Shown here: in pieces, positions 42,103 through 50,476 of the stretch
Numbering within the stretch: the first letter of the stretch is position 1
How the letters are laid out: every line of letters begins with the position of its first letter
Source: an uncultured Bacteroidales bacterium
Lineage (GTDB): Bacteria; Bacteroidota; Bacteroidia; Bacteroidales; Paludibacteraceae
Assembly: GCA_903911085.1 (NCBI GenBank)
Contig: CAIWCC010000045.1
Span: 1 to 50,476 of the forward strand
Direction of reading: 5' to 3'
Length of the DNA stretch: 50,476 nt
Program-made: the position numbers and the translations under genes
The notes under the pieces: model-generated
Database searches by the model: none
Seen by the model: the letters and a program-made list of their open reading frames with translations, nothing else
What the model was told of the DNA's origin: nothing

Positions 42103-44795
42103 AAAAAACAAAAATAGAATTACATTTAATTGCCGCGATAATTGTCCTTGCAAATGTTTGTAGTCTGAATTCTTATGCTTTGAAAGCAGCTGTGAATAAA
42201 CCATTTTATACAGCCGAAAAAACAATTACTAACCAAAATGCAATTTCAACTTTTTCAAAGGCATGGACTTTTGATTGCAACTCGCAGGGTTGGGGAGAAT
42301 ATTCTCATTCTAACTCTTTTGTAAGTACGCAAATGATAGCCAATGAACATGTTAATTCAGGATATTTAGAGTTTAAGCATAAAGAGGGTGCTCCTGCAAG
42401 CTGGCTTTTTGGTCCTGTAAAAGAAATGATTAATGCTGATTTGTATAAATTCGTACATTTCTCTTTATCAGTGGAAAATGCCGGGACTATACCTGCCGGA
42501 GGTATTCCTGCTTTATTTGTATGGGATTTGACAGGTAATATGACTCCACTAGTAACTAAAGCATTTACCATAAAGGCTGGTCAAAACGACTATACCATTG
42601 ATTTAAGTGCGGCGGCTGATTGGAAAGGAAATGTGTATATTAACCGTATTCATTTGCCAAATGGCAATTTAACATCAACTGGTTATACACCTGCATCTGT
42701 AGTTTACAGACTTGATTGGGTAATGGTGACAGATAAAGCAGAATATACAAAACCTATTCAGGACACTACAAAGACTTGTATTCCTGTAAAGCCTATTCTG
42801 TCTGGAACGATGAATGCTGTTGTTTTTGGAAACAGAGTATCCATGAAAACTTCCTATACAGGTAGCAGGTGTGATGCAAAACTGAAAATGTGGGTAAACC
42901 CGGGTGATACCATTGTGAAAATACAAACAGCTATCACAGAAGGAAATATCTATTTCAGCAATTATGATTTAGCACTCAATACCACCTATAACTACCAAAT
43001 TGAGGTTGAAAATTCTCTTGGAGTTGCCAAGTCGAGTATTCAGCAATTTACAATAGGAACAAAAGCAGCCGAAGAAATGCCGATGAATTATTGGATGACA
43101 CCTTCGCCTTTTAAACTTACTCAAAATCCGAATGATAATTTATTAGATGATGAAACATGGCCTGAAGCAGCAGAATTCGCTCAAGTATTTAAGATTCATG
43201 GTGCTACATTTTACAACACAGCTGACTTTTACGCTTACAATTTACCAAAACTCTTCTACGCGCTCAATAAGTTTAAAATGCGATTAGCGTTTGAAGCCGT
43301 ATTCGCAGGAAATAAGACAGGTCAACAATTTGCAACTGAAATTGAAAATTACATTAATAAATTTGCGAAATTAGGAGGTAAATTAGAATTTTTAACTTGG
43401 GATGGAATGCTTATGAGAAGTTATATAACACCAGAATCAAGCTCAGTATTTCGTACCAAAGAAGAAGGGATTGAAGCAGAAGCAGAGTGTACCCGTATTC
43501 TTAAAGAGAAATATCCATATTTTCATATTATTCCATTGCCAAATCTTCCAAATTGGGATGTGAAAGATGCAACCGGAAAAATCATTCCACACAATGCAGG
43601 AGACTGGACAAGTACAGCTAGTGTGCAATCAATTATTGACCTATTTGATATTTATCTGGCAAAACTCAAGCAGAAAAACACAAGTATAAAATTTATTGAG
43701 ATTGATCATCCCTTTTCATACTATGCAAATGGAAGAACAGTTTCAGCTCAACGTGTGAAGGCTATGGTTGATTATTGCAATGCCAACGGTTTAAAGCTGA
43801 TTAATATTATCAATACTACTTCAGATGAGCCAACATATTCATTTAAAAAAGGATGCTTAGACTATTATGATGCTTTGGTTGAAGATGGCAATAAACCCGA
43901 ATTTATTGATGTGGAAAGTTGGTATAAATTTCCTCAATATTTGGTCCCCGAAACGAAAGATAACAGCTTTACAAATACCATTCGCGATTTGGGACGTAAA
44001 TTCTTTTTAGTTGGCGATGTAATGGTATATAGTCAAGGTGATGTTAGCAACATTAGAGGCTATGGTGTTACATTGCAATTATTTGCAAAATGGAAAAGTT
44101 CTGGTTTACCTGTTAATGCCAATTGGACGATTGACAGACCTGACCTTGCTTCAATTGATGCTAATGGATTATTAACCACTATTAAATGGGGAAAGGTAAT
44201 AGTTACAGCCACTGCTAAAGATGGTTCGAAAAAGTATGGCACCTTCGAATTATCAATAGTTGACTCCAATCAACCCACTGCGCTGATAATTAAAACTCAA
44301 AATAATTCAAATGTGATTGACGGTATTGGAAGTACACTTCAATTATATGTAGAAGATGCAATTACTCATAAACCAGCTGAAGTAGACTGGTCGGTGGATA
44401 ATTACAGAGCTGCAAGCGTATCTGCAAGTGGCTTGGTAAGTGCAGTCAAAACAGGCATTATAAATGTAAAAGCTACAACAAAACAGGATGCTAAAATTTT
44501 CGCAACTTTTCAAATTTCAATAATCAATAGTACTGGACTTTCTGACAATAAGTTTGATGAGCAATTCAACTTATATCCAAATCCTGCAAATGATTATATA
44601 TATGTTGAACTTCTGCGTAATATTTACAAACCTACAGTAAGTTTATTAAATGTAATGGGCGAATCGATTAAATCTTTCACAGATTTAAAGCAGTCAAAAT
44701 TTAAGATATTTGTTGGTGATTTACCCAAGGGCTATTTCTTGGTTCAAGTAAAATCGGCCGAGAAAATTGTAACGAAAAAAATTATCATAAACTAA
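42099..44795 (+). CDS. T9SS-exported multidomain protein with an unrecognised, possibly TIM-barrel, central domain
   Basis: This 898-aa protein has a signal peptide ending near LNSYA (about residue 27). Residues about 52-205 are a W-rich beta-sandwich ('AWTFDCNSQGWGEYSHSN' to 'YRLDWVMVTD') like the repeated modules of the next gene. Residues about 222-325 are FN3/Ig-like. Residues about 333-650 look like an (alpha/beta)8 barrel: 'MNYWMTPSPFKL', 'IHGATFYNTADFYAYNL', 'KLEFLTWDGML', 'FHIIPLPNLPNWD', 'IKFIEIDHPFSYY', 'LKLINIINTTSDEP' and 'PEFIDVESWYKFPQ'. The Glu residues at the ends of the later strands are candidate catalytic acids. Two Big_2 Ig-like domains follow (about 655-800), then a T9SS tail ('FNLYPNPANDYIYVEL...KGYFLVQVKS', about 815-898). 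The barrel matches no GH family I recognise. It is translationally coupled to GH43. Confidence 0.75.
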   Translation: MKKTKIELHLIAAIIVLANVCSLNSYALKAAVNKPFYTAEKTITNQNAISTFSKAWTFDCNSQGWGEYSHSNSFVSTQMIANEHVNSGYLEFKHKEGAPASWLFGPVKEMINADLYKFVHFSLSVENAGTIPAGGIPALFVWDLTGNMTPLVTKAFTIKAGQNDYTIDLSAAADWKGNVYINRIHLPNGNLTSTGYTPASVVYRLDWVMVTDKAEYTKPIQDTTKTCIPVKPILSGTMNAVVFGNRVSMKTSYTGSRCDAKLKMWVNPGDTIVKIQTAITEGNIYFSNYDLALNTTYNYQIEVENSLGVAKSSIQQFTIGTKAAEEMPMNYWMTPSPFKLTQNPNDNLLDDETWPEAAEFAQVFKIHGATFYNTADFYAYNLPKLFYALNKFKMRLAFEAVFAGNKTGQQFATEIENYINKFAKLGGKLEFLTWDGMLMRSYITPESSSVFRTKEEGIEAEAECTRILKEKYPYFHIIPLPNLPNWDVKDATGKIIPHNAGDWTSTASVQSIIDLFDIYLAKLKQKNTSIKFIEIDHPFSYYANGRTVSAQRVKAMVDYCNANGLKLINIINTTSDEPTYSFKKGCLDYYDALVEDGNKPEFIDVESWYKFPQYLVPETKDNSFTNTIRDLGRKFFLVGDVMVYSQGDVSNIRGYGVTLQLFAKWKSSGLPVNANWTIDRPDLASIDANGLLTTIKWGKVIVTATAKDGSKKYGTFELSIVDSNQPTALIIKTQNNSNVIDGIGSTLQLYVEDAITHKPAEVDWSVDNYRAASVSASGLVSAVKTGIINVKATTKQDAKIFATFQISIINSTGLSDNKFDEQFNLYPNPANDYIYVELLRNIYKPTVSLLNVMGESIKSFTDLKQSKFKIFVGDLPKGYFLVQVKSAEKIVTKKIIIN

Positions 44796-44809
44796 TAAAT
44801 GAACAAAAA

Positions 44810-47800
44810 ATGAAATCACAATTATTTACATTGCTGCTATTTATAGCAAGTTTTAACGGGCTAAATGCTCAAGTATGGGAATTTACTTCGAGTGTGGAAA
44901 GCTGGAATTGGGGTGTCTCAGGTTGTAATGTGTCACAAGCTGCGGGTAATTTAGTTGTTAATTCAACTTCTACGGCTAATGCAAATTTTGGAATTGATGG
45001 TGCTAATTTAGTGGCAACCAATGTGAATTATTTGGTCTTAAATGTAAAAAACCAATCGGCAGCCCCTTATTTTGCAGTTAATCTTTGGGTTTCAATTCCA
45101 GATGGAGCGGGAGGTTATTTGCCTGAGACAATCAAATCGTTTAATTTTAATGTGCCTTCTAACAGCTCAGTCTTTCAGCGTAGTATAGCAAATTTATCCG
45201 CTTTGATACCTAATTATTCTCAAAATTGGCGAATAAATAGAATTAGATTTGATGCTGTTTCACAAACAAGTACAAGTGTTATTTCAATCGATTACATACG
45301 TTTTGTTAACGATGCTCACGTTGAATGGGATTTTATCAACGACGTGGAAGGTTGGGGTGGTTTTAACACTTCGCAATGTTCTTTTTCGCAAGCGAATGGC
45401 AGTCTTGTAGTTGCACAAACAGCTTTTACAAGCCCAAATATAAATTTAGGAGTTGGCAATAGCTTTGTAGCAACGAATGATAATTATTTAGTACTTAAAC
45501 TGAAGAACGAATCACCAGCCACTTCTATCAGTGTGATATTATGGGCACAGGCGCTTTTAAATGGAGTATATGGTGCTGCATTTACCCGTACAGTTGTATT
45601 GCCAATTACAGCTAACAGTTCTGAATTTATTGAGTACAGAATAAATCTAACCTCATATACTGATTTTGTTAATTCATGGAAAATAAACAATATTCGAATA
45701 GATGCCGCATTAGTGAATACTACAAGCAGACTCTATTTCGATTATATTGGTTTTAAGAAATTTTTAACTCCTGATGCACCTACAAGTGTATTTGCCACTG
45801 CTGGCAATGCTCAAGCTTCGGTTGCTTTCGCAGCACCAGTTAATAATGGAGGTTCGGCTATTTTAAACTATACAGTTACTTCGAATCCTGGCAATTTAAC
45901 TTCAACTGGTACAACCAGTCCATTAGTAGTGACAGGATTAACCCCTGGAATAGCTTATACATTTACTGTGACTGCCAAAAATGCTGCTGGAATAGGAGCT
46001 GCAAGTATTGCATCTGCGTCAGTTACACCAAAAAATAATATCAGTATTATTACTTTTTCAACGCCAGGCATTATGAGTAGTTATCGACCTGGTAGCAATG
46101 CTGATTATGTGATAGCAATGGAAAACAATATTACTGCTATGACAAGCAAGGTGGAGTTTTATAAGGACAATGTAAAAATTGCTGAAGACTTGACAGCTCC
46201 ATATGAATATACTATCAGCAATGTACAGTCAGGTTATTCCAAAATATACGCTGCGGCATTCAATTCTACAGGTGATACCTTGGCTATTACAAAACCTAGC
46301 GAACTTTTTGTTGGTACTTCAAAAGTTGGTGTAAGACCATTGCCTCGTGGCGATACCTACGATTTTGATAGAACAGTAAATCTAAACAATCCTGGTGGAT
46401 ATTTTGCAGATTATACTGGCAAGTATCCTTTTGTGGCAAGTCATACCGATGTTCTTACACATTTAGACTATGGTGCAAGCTTTGAAGGTGATTTCCGAAC
46501 AAGGAAAACCTTTATTGAACATTATTTACCTTTTGATTCGCAATGGATAGATACTAATCCGCAAACGAATCCCCTCATCATAAGTATAAGTATGCTTGAA
46601 AAATTTGGCACCGAATTGGAACACATTATCATAGCGCGTGAAGGAAAACTTTATGGTAAGCCCACTTTTACTTATGGTCCATTCACCGAAGATTCCCGTA
46701 TTCTTTACCAAAGAGATGTTGATGAGTATCGCAAATTATTTAAAGATGCCTACGAAGCTGGGATTGTTAAACATGATAATTATAAGCTTGTTCAGCTAAT
46801 TTCAAGTCCAACAGCATTTTATACTATTCCTGCTGCAAGGGAAATTATTAAGACGATGGATGGTGTTTGTTTTGAATCTCATCAGTATAATGTGCATTGG
46901 CCACTAGAAACTGGCATTGAAAAAGATTTTCAATCAACCAATGCGGCAATTAGATGGACTTTGGCTAATAATTTGGATTTTGTATTCTATTATGGACCAT
47001 GGAGATCGACTACCGATCCAGTATATTATAAGGATGCTCCAAAAGATTGGTTGCTCAAATTTTGGGCTGCTGGCATGCCAAAGTATTTTGATAATATGTA
47101 TTTCTATACCAATAATTTCCCGAATGGCGAGGGAGTGAAAACTCCTATAGGACCAGAAACTGATCCCGATTCACATACTGGATTTGTAAAATGGTTGATC
47201 GAACAAGTTGGTCGTCAAACCCCGCTTGCCGAGGTTGCACGAATTCCTAACTTAGAATGGAATTTTGACAAAAGTGTTGAAAGATGGGGTTTTACACAAG
47301 AAAACTGTAAAGCCTCATGGGTCAACAATAGTTTAGTGGTGGAACCAATTGCTGCAGGTTCGGTATCTATTGGAAATTCCGGATATAGCTTTCACATGAA
47401 AAATGTTGAAGACTTTTTTGTCCGTTTAAAAAACCAATCGTCTGCCACTAGCATAGCAATAAGTTTCTGGATTGCCAAATCAGGTATTCAGGGCGAAGAA
47501 ATAAAAACCTTCACTTTGCCTATTACTCCTAATAGTGGGGAATACAAAACTTATCATGTAAATTTAACCACTGCAATTACAGGATATTCAACTACTTGGC
47601 GTGTAAATAGTGTGAAAATGGTGATTCCAAATCAAGCAGTTTCATCAAAGGTTTCATTCGATTATATCAAGTTCTTGATTGATTTACCATTGACACAATC
47701 AATACTAATCAAAGGTGATAATCTAATTGATGGTATTGGAGTGAAGAAACAATATGAAGCCAGTACATTACCAGATGTAGCCTCGCAAAATATTTTGTGG

Positions 47801-50221
47801 TCGGTTGATAAAACAAATATTGCAACCATTGATTCAACTGGTTTGGTGACTACTGTCGCCCCAGGTGAAGTTGTGGTTAGCGCTACTGCAAAAGATGGAT
47901 CGGGAGTGACAAGTTCAAAAACAATTACTGTAGTTTATACACCAGTTTCATCCATATCAATTGTCGAGCCTGCAATAAATACAGTAAATCTTGTTAATGA
48001 TTTTAAATTAATGACCAATACCATTGCACCAACCAATGCTTCAAATAAGAAGGTAGTTTGGTCAGTAGTTAATGGTACTGGATCTGCTACCATCGATGCC
48101 TCAGGAAAGCTTGTTCCACTTAGTGTAGGAACTGTTACGGTTGTAGTTAAACCAGAGGACAATACAGCACTTTCAGCATCAAAAGAGATTATAATAACAA
48201 ATACTGACATAAAGATTTCTTCAATTACCATCACTTCTCCTTCGGGTTTTGCACTTAATTTTGATGAACGTTTGCAACTGAACTATACCTTTGAACCATA
48301 TAATGCCAGCAATAATGGCGTTATTTGGGAAGTAATTCCAGGGACAGGCGCAGCGTCAATTGATAACAAGGGTTTACTCACCGCTGCAAGTAAAGGTACA
48401 GTAACAGTTAAAGCAACAGCCAAAGATGGATCAGGCATTAGTGCACTGCAAACCATTACCATTAACCGTGTAATAACCAATCCAACATCGATAGAAATTG
48501 TAGGACCTTCAGCAATTTATAATTTAGGACTACAAATTCCTTTTACCGTAAACTGGACACCAGCAAATTCCACATGGAAGTCACTTTCATGGTCGGTTGA
48601 TAATACTAATTTAGCTACTATTGATAATAAATCTGGTTTGTTAACAAGCGTCGGTGTGGGAACTGTAACTATAACTGCTAGGGTAGATAGTACTCAGGAA
48701 GTTTTTGCAACTAAACAATTAAAAATAGGTAATCAGCAATTAACAACCCAACAATGGAATTTTGATAGTAGTACCGAACGCTGGGATTGGAGTATCACAA
48801 ATTGTGGTTTGACTCAGTCGGCAGGCAATTTGGTTGTTAATATGCCAGCCAATGCAGAAAAAGTAAGACCCAACTTTGGAAATCAAACAATGAACTTCAG
48901 TTGTGCCGATGTAAATTACTTTGTAATTAAAATAAAAAATGAGTCTTCGGCAAATAAACTGCACATGTGGATATGGGCTAGCACAGCCACAACAAGTGAA
49001 AAGATATTTTTGCTTAGTACTCCAATTTTACCTTTCCAAACTGAATACAAGGAGTATATAATGTATTTGCCAATTGAAGCAAAGGATTTCAGCAATGGTT
49101 GGAATATTAACAGGCTGAGATTAGATCCCGAAACAGGTGGAACTCAAGGTATGCTTTATATCGACTATATGAAATTTGTTAGTAGTGTGCCAAAGATTAA
49201 TTCAATAGTACTTTCAGGATCCAATACAGTTACTGTCGGTGCTAATACTCAAATGGGAGTTCAGATACTACCGATTGAAACATTGGGCGCAGTTCGCTAT
49301 TCGGTTAGTGATAAATCGATTGCTACAATTGATGCTTATACAGGAGTACTTACAGGAGTTTCGCTAGGAGTAGTTACTGTAACTGCATCAGTTCCAGGGT
49401 TTCCAGGTATAAGTGCACAGAAAGACGTAACCGTAAACAACACCGTAGTTAAGGCTACTTCAATAACCGTAGTTGGTGAAAATGCGATAGATGGTTTAGG
49501 AATTAAAAAACCATATTCGGCCATTTTCACACCCGAAAACACCACTAATAAATCAATTAAGTATTCGGTTAGCGATCCAAAAGTTGCCACAATAGACGAA
49601 AATACAGGTATGCTAACAACAGTGGCAGTTGGTGATGTTACCGTTATTGCAAGTTCACAGGATGATTCGGGTGTTAAAGGAGAAAAAGTCGTAAAGGTTA
49701 CTTATACTGTTTTTGCCACATCAATTTCTATTGTAGGTCCAACATCTATTGATGGTATGGGAAAACAGTTTCAGTATTCAGTAGCCTTTCAGCCGGAAGC
49801 TACAACAAACAAGGCTATAAAATATACCGTTGACAAACCAGCCATAGCTACTATTGATGGAAATGGTTTATTGACAATTGTTGGTGCCGGAGTTGTAAGA
49901 GTTTATGCAGAAACCTTGGATGGAAGTAAATTATCTGCTAGAATAGTAATCACAGTTAAAAATTCAACTTCAATAAATGCTGTAGATGCTGTAGACTTTA
50001 AAATTTTCCCAAATCCTGCAACTAATAAGCTGACTATATCCAGCGGTTCGAATCAGGTGTATGAGGTTAGAATAGTTGATTTACAAGGAAGGATCGTCTA
50101 TTGGAATATTGAAAAATTTATTGGTCAAAAATCAATCAATATTGGTTTAGAAAAAGGTATTTACTTCGTTAAATTAACGGGAAATGTGCCATTTGCTGCG
50201 ATGAAATTAGTTGTTGAGTAG
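44810..50221 (+). CDS. Giant T9SS-exported multidomain protein: four W-rich beta-sandwich modules, FN3, barrel-like core, seven Big_2 domains
   Basis: This 1803-aa protein has a signal peptide ending at GLNAQ (about residue 21). The order is as follows. W-rich module 1 starts at W23 and module 2 at W173. An FN3 domain covers about 322-405 and an Ig-like domain about 412-500. The barrel-like core spans about 505-808 ('GVRPLPRGDTYDFDR', 'VASHTDVLTHLDYGASFEGDF', 'LIISISMLEKFGTELEHIIIARE', 'GVCFESHQYNVHWPLE', 'LDFVFYYGPWRSTTD', 'GMPKYFDNMYFYTNNF'). W-rich module 3 starts at W817, then four Big_2 domains (about 965-1310), W-rich module 4 at W1316, and three Big_2 domains (about 1463-1720). The T9SS tail is about 1728-1803 ('FKIFPNPATNKLTISS', 'GIYFVKLTG'). 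Each W-rich module begins like 'WNFD.S.ERW' and ends like 'YFDYIKF', suggesting CBM-like binding units. The core matches no family I recognise; E in 'GVCFESHQ' and nearby acids are candidates. The gene is 14 bp after the preceding one. Confidence 0.78.
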   Translation: MKSQLFTLLLFIASFNGLNAQVWEFTSSVESWNWGVSGCNVSQAAGNLVVNSTSTANANFGIDGANLVATNVNYLVLNVKNQSAAPYFAVNLWVSIPDGAGGYLPETIKSFNFNVPSNSSVFQRSIANLSALIPNYSQNWRINRIRFDAVSQTSTSVISIDYIRFVNDAHVEWDFINDVEGWGGFNTSQCSFSQANGSLVVAQTAFTSPNINLGVGNSFVATNDNYLVLKLKNESPATSISVILWAQALLNGVYGAAFTRTVVLPITANSSEFIEYRINLTSYTDFVNSWKINNIRIDAALVNTTSRLYFDYIGFKKFLTPDAPTSVFATAGNAQASVAFAAPVNNGGSAILNYTVTSNPGNLTSTGTTSPLVVTGLTPGIAYTFTVTAKNAAGIGAASIASASVTPKNNISIITFSTPGIMSSYRPGSNADYVIAMENNITAMTSKVEFYKDNVKIAEDLTAPYEYTISNVQSGYSKIYAAAFNSTGDTLAITKPSELFVGTSKVGVRPLPRGDTYDFDRTVNLNNPGGYFADYTGKYPFVASHTDVLTHLDYGASFEGDFRTRKTFIEHYLPFDSQWIDTNPQTNPLIISISMLEKFGTELEHIIIAREGKLYGKPTFTYGPFTEDSRILYQRDVDEYRKLFKDAYEAGIVKHDNYKLVQLISSPTAFYTIPAAREIIKTMDGVCFESHQYNVHWPLETGIEKDFQSTNAAIRWTLANNLDFVFYYGPWRSTTDPVYYKDAPKDWLLKFWAAGMPKYFDNMYFYTNNFPNGEGVKTPIGPETDPDSHTGFVKWLIEQVGRQTPLAEVARIPNLEWNFDKSVERWGFTQENCKASWVNNSLVVEPIAAGSVSIGNSGYSFHMKNVEDFFVRLKNQSSATSIAISFWIAKSGIQGEEIKTFTLPITPNSGEYKTYHVNLTTAITGYSTTWRVNSVKMVIPNQAVSSKVSFDYIKFLIDLPLTQSILIKGDNLIDGIGVKKQYEASTLPDVASQNILWSVDKTNIATIDSTGLVTTVAPGEVVVSATAKDGSGVTSSKTITVVYTPVSSISIVEPAINTVNLVNDFKLMTNTIAPTNASNKKVVWSVVNGTGSATIDASGKLVPLSVGTVTVVVKPEDNTALSASKEIIITNTDIKISSITITSPSGFALNFDERLQLNYTFEPYNASNNGVIWEVIPGTGAASIDNKGLLTAASKGTVTVKATAKDGSGISALQTITINRVITNPTSIEIVGPSAIYNLGLQIPFTVNWTPANSTWKSLSWSVDNTNLATIDNKSGLLTSVGVGTVTITARVDSTQEVFATKQLKIGNQQLTTQQWNFDSSTERWDWSITNCGLTQSAGNLVVNMPANAEKVRPNFGNQTMNFSCADVNYFVIKIKNESSANKLHMWIWASTATTSEKIFLLSTPILPFQTEYKEYIMYLPIEAKDFSNGWNINRLRLDPETGGTQGMLYIDYMKFVSSVPKINSIVLSGSNTVTVGANTQMGVQILPIETLGAVRYSVSDKSIATIDAYTGVLTGVSLGVVTVTASVPGFPGISAQKDVTVNNTVVKATSITVVGENAIDGLGIKKPYSAIFTPENTTNKSIKYSVSDPKVATIDENTGMLTTVAVGDVTVIASSQDDSGVKGEKVVKVTYTVFATSISIVGPTSIDGMGKQFQYSVAFQPEATTNKAIKYTVDKPAIATIDGNGLLTIVGAGVVRVYAETLDGSKLSARIVITVKNSTSINAVDAVDFKIFPNPATNKLTISSGSNQVYEVRIVDLQGRIVYWNIEKFIGQKSINIGLEKGIYFVKLTGNVPFAAMKLVVE

Positions 50222-50232
50222 GTTAAAAAAAT

Positions 50233-50261
50233 GATTACAGGAGGTAATTCCTCCTGTAATC
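50233..50261 (+). terminator. Hairpin terminator of the last operon
   Basis: A perfect 12-bp stem pairs GATTACAGGAGG (50233-50244) with CCTCCTGTAATC (50250-50261) around TAATT, followed by TTTC. It begins 12 bp after the stop of the 1803-aa gene. Confidence 0.8.
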
Positions 50262-50383
50262 TTTCAATTATCAAGATAAATATTAGCATTATTGACTTAT
50301 GGCAGAATTTACATTTAACTTCAAACGAAAATAATATTAGACTTTATATAGATTAAATTGCTACGCAATTAAAAATAAGAAGC

Positions 50384-50476
50384 TTAACACTAAGTCCACA
50401 TAGACCACATAGATACACTAAGTTTAATTTTAAATCAAATATAGACCACTAAGTATAAAACATAAATGTTTTATAG
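50384..50476. repeat. Dispersed palindromic intergenic repeat, copy 2 (cut by window edge)
   Basis: It has the same motif order as the reverse complement of 9963-10053: TTAACACTAAGT, then ATACACTAAGTT, then CCACTAAGT, then the palindrome ATAAAACATAAATGTTTTAT at 50455-50474. It is in inverted orientation relative to copy 1. The window ends just after the palindrome, so the second half of the element is not seen. Confidence 0.75.

Overview
The window is 50.5 kb of AT-rich DNA from a member of the Bacteroidota, most likely a Bacteroidales- or Cytophagales-type polysaccharide degrader; genus is not claimed. The signs are an ECF sigma/FecR/TonB-receptor triad with an STN domain, five proteins ending in type IX secretion (T9SS) sorting-type tails, Bacteroidota-type TAnnTTTG promoter boxes, and a dense set of glycoside hydrolases. 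All 17 confident genes are on the + strand. I see no rRNA, tRNA, CRISPR array, integrase or transposase gene.

Layout. (1) 175-12310: a secreted multidomain protein with a degenerate GH16-like domain, then a GH29 alpha-L-fucosidase, an SGNH acetylesterase fused to a GH43-like propeller, a GH2 beta-galactosidase-type enzyme and a GH95 fucosidase/galactosidase. (2) 12311-23037: two very large paralogous T9SS beta-helix proteins, each behind a near-identical control region with two LacI-type palindromes exactly 30 bp apart and a TAnnTTTG box. (3) 23038-23823: a gene-free stretch with a terminator and a 240-bp MITE-like element. (4) 23824-27378: a GH127-like protein and a GH71/99-like protein in one operon. 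(5) 27725-34510: ECF sigma factor, FecR anti-sigma factor, TonB-dependent receptor and a T9SS beta-helix protein, closed by a terminator. (6) 34615-40425: an unrecognised secreted beta-sandwich-like protein, a GH106 alpha-L-rhamnosidase and a GH43 enzyme. (7) 40591-50221: a tight operon of a second GH43 enzyme and two large T9SS proteins with unrecognised, possibly TIM-barrel, central domains surrounded by repeated W-rich beta-sandwich modules and Big_2 Ig-like domains.

How it may work together (inference). The enzyme set (fucosidases, rhamnosidase, beta-galactosidase, two arabinofuranosidase/xylosidase-type GH43s, GH127-like, acetylesterase) fits branched, acetylated plant glycans rich in L-fucose, L-rhamnose, L-arabinose and galactose, such as pectin side chains or arabinogalactan. 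No sulfatase is present, which argues against sulfated algal glycans. None of the signal peptides has a lipobox cysteine. Proteins with a T9SS tail are therefore expected outside the cell or on its surface, and the plain Sec-type hydrolases in the periplasm, with the TonB receptor importing oligosaccharides and signalling through FecR to the sigma factor. No SusD homologue accompanies the receptor, so this is not a canonical SusCD locus. The LacI-type regulator that would read the operators is not in the window.
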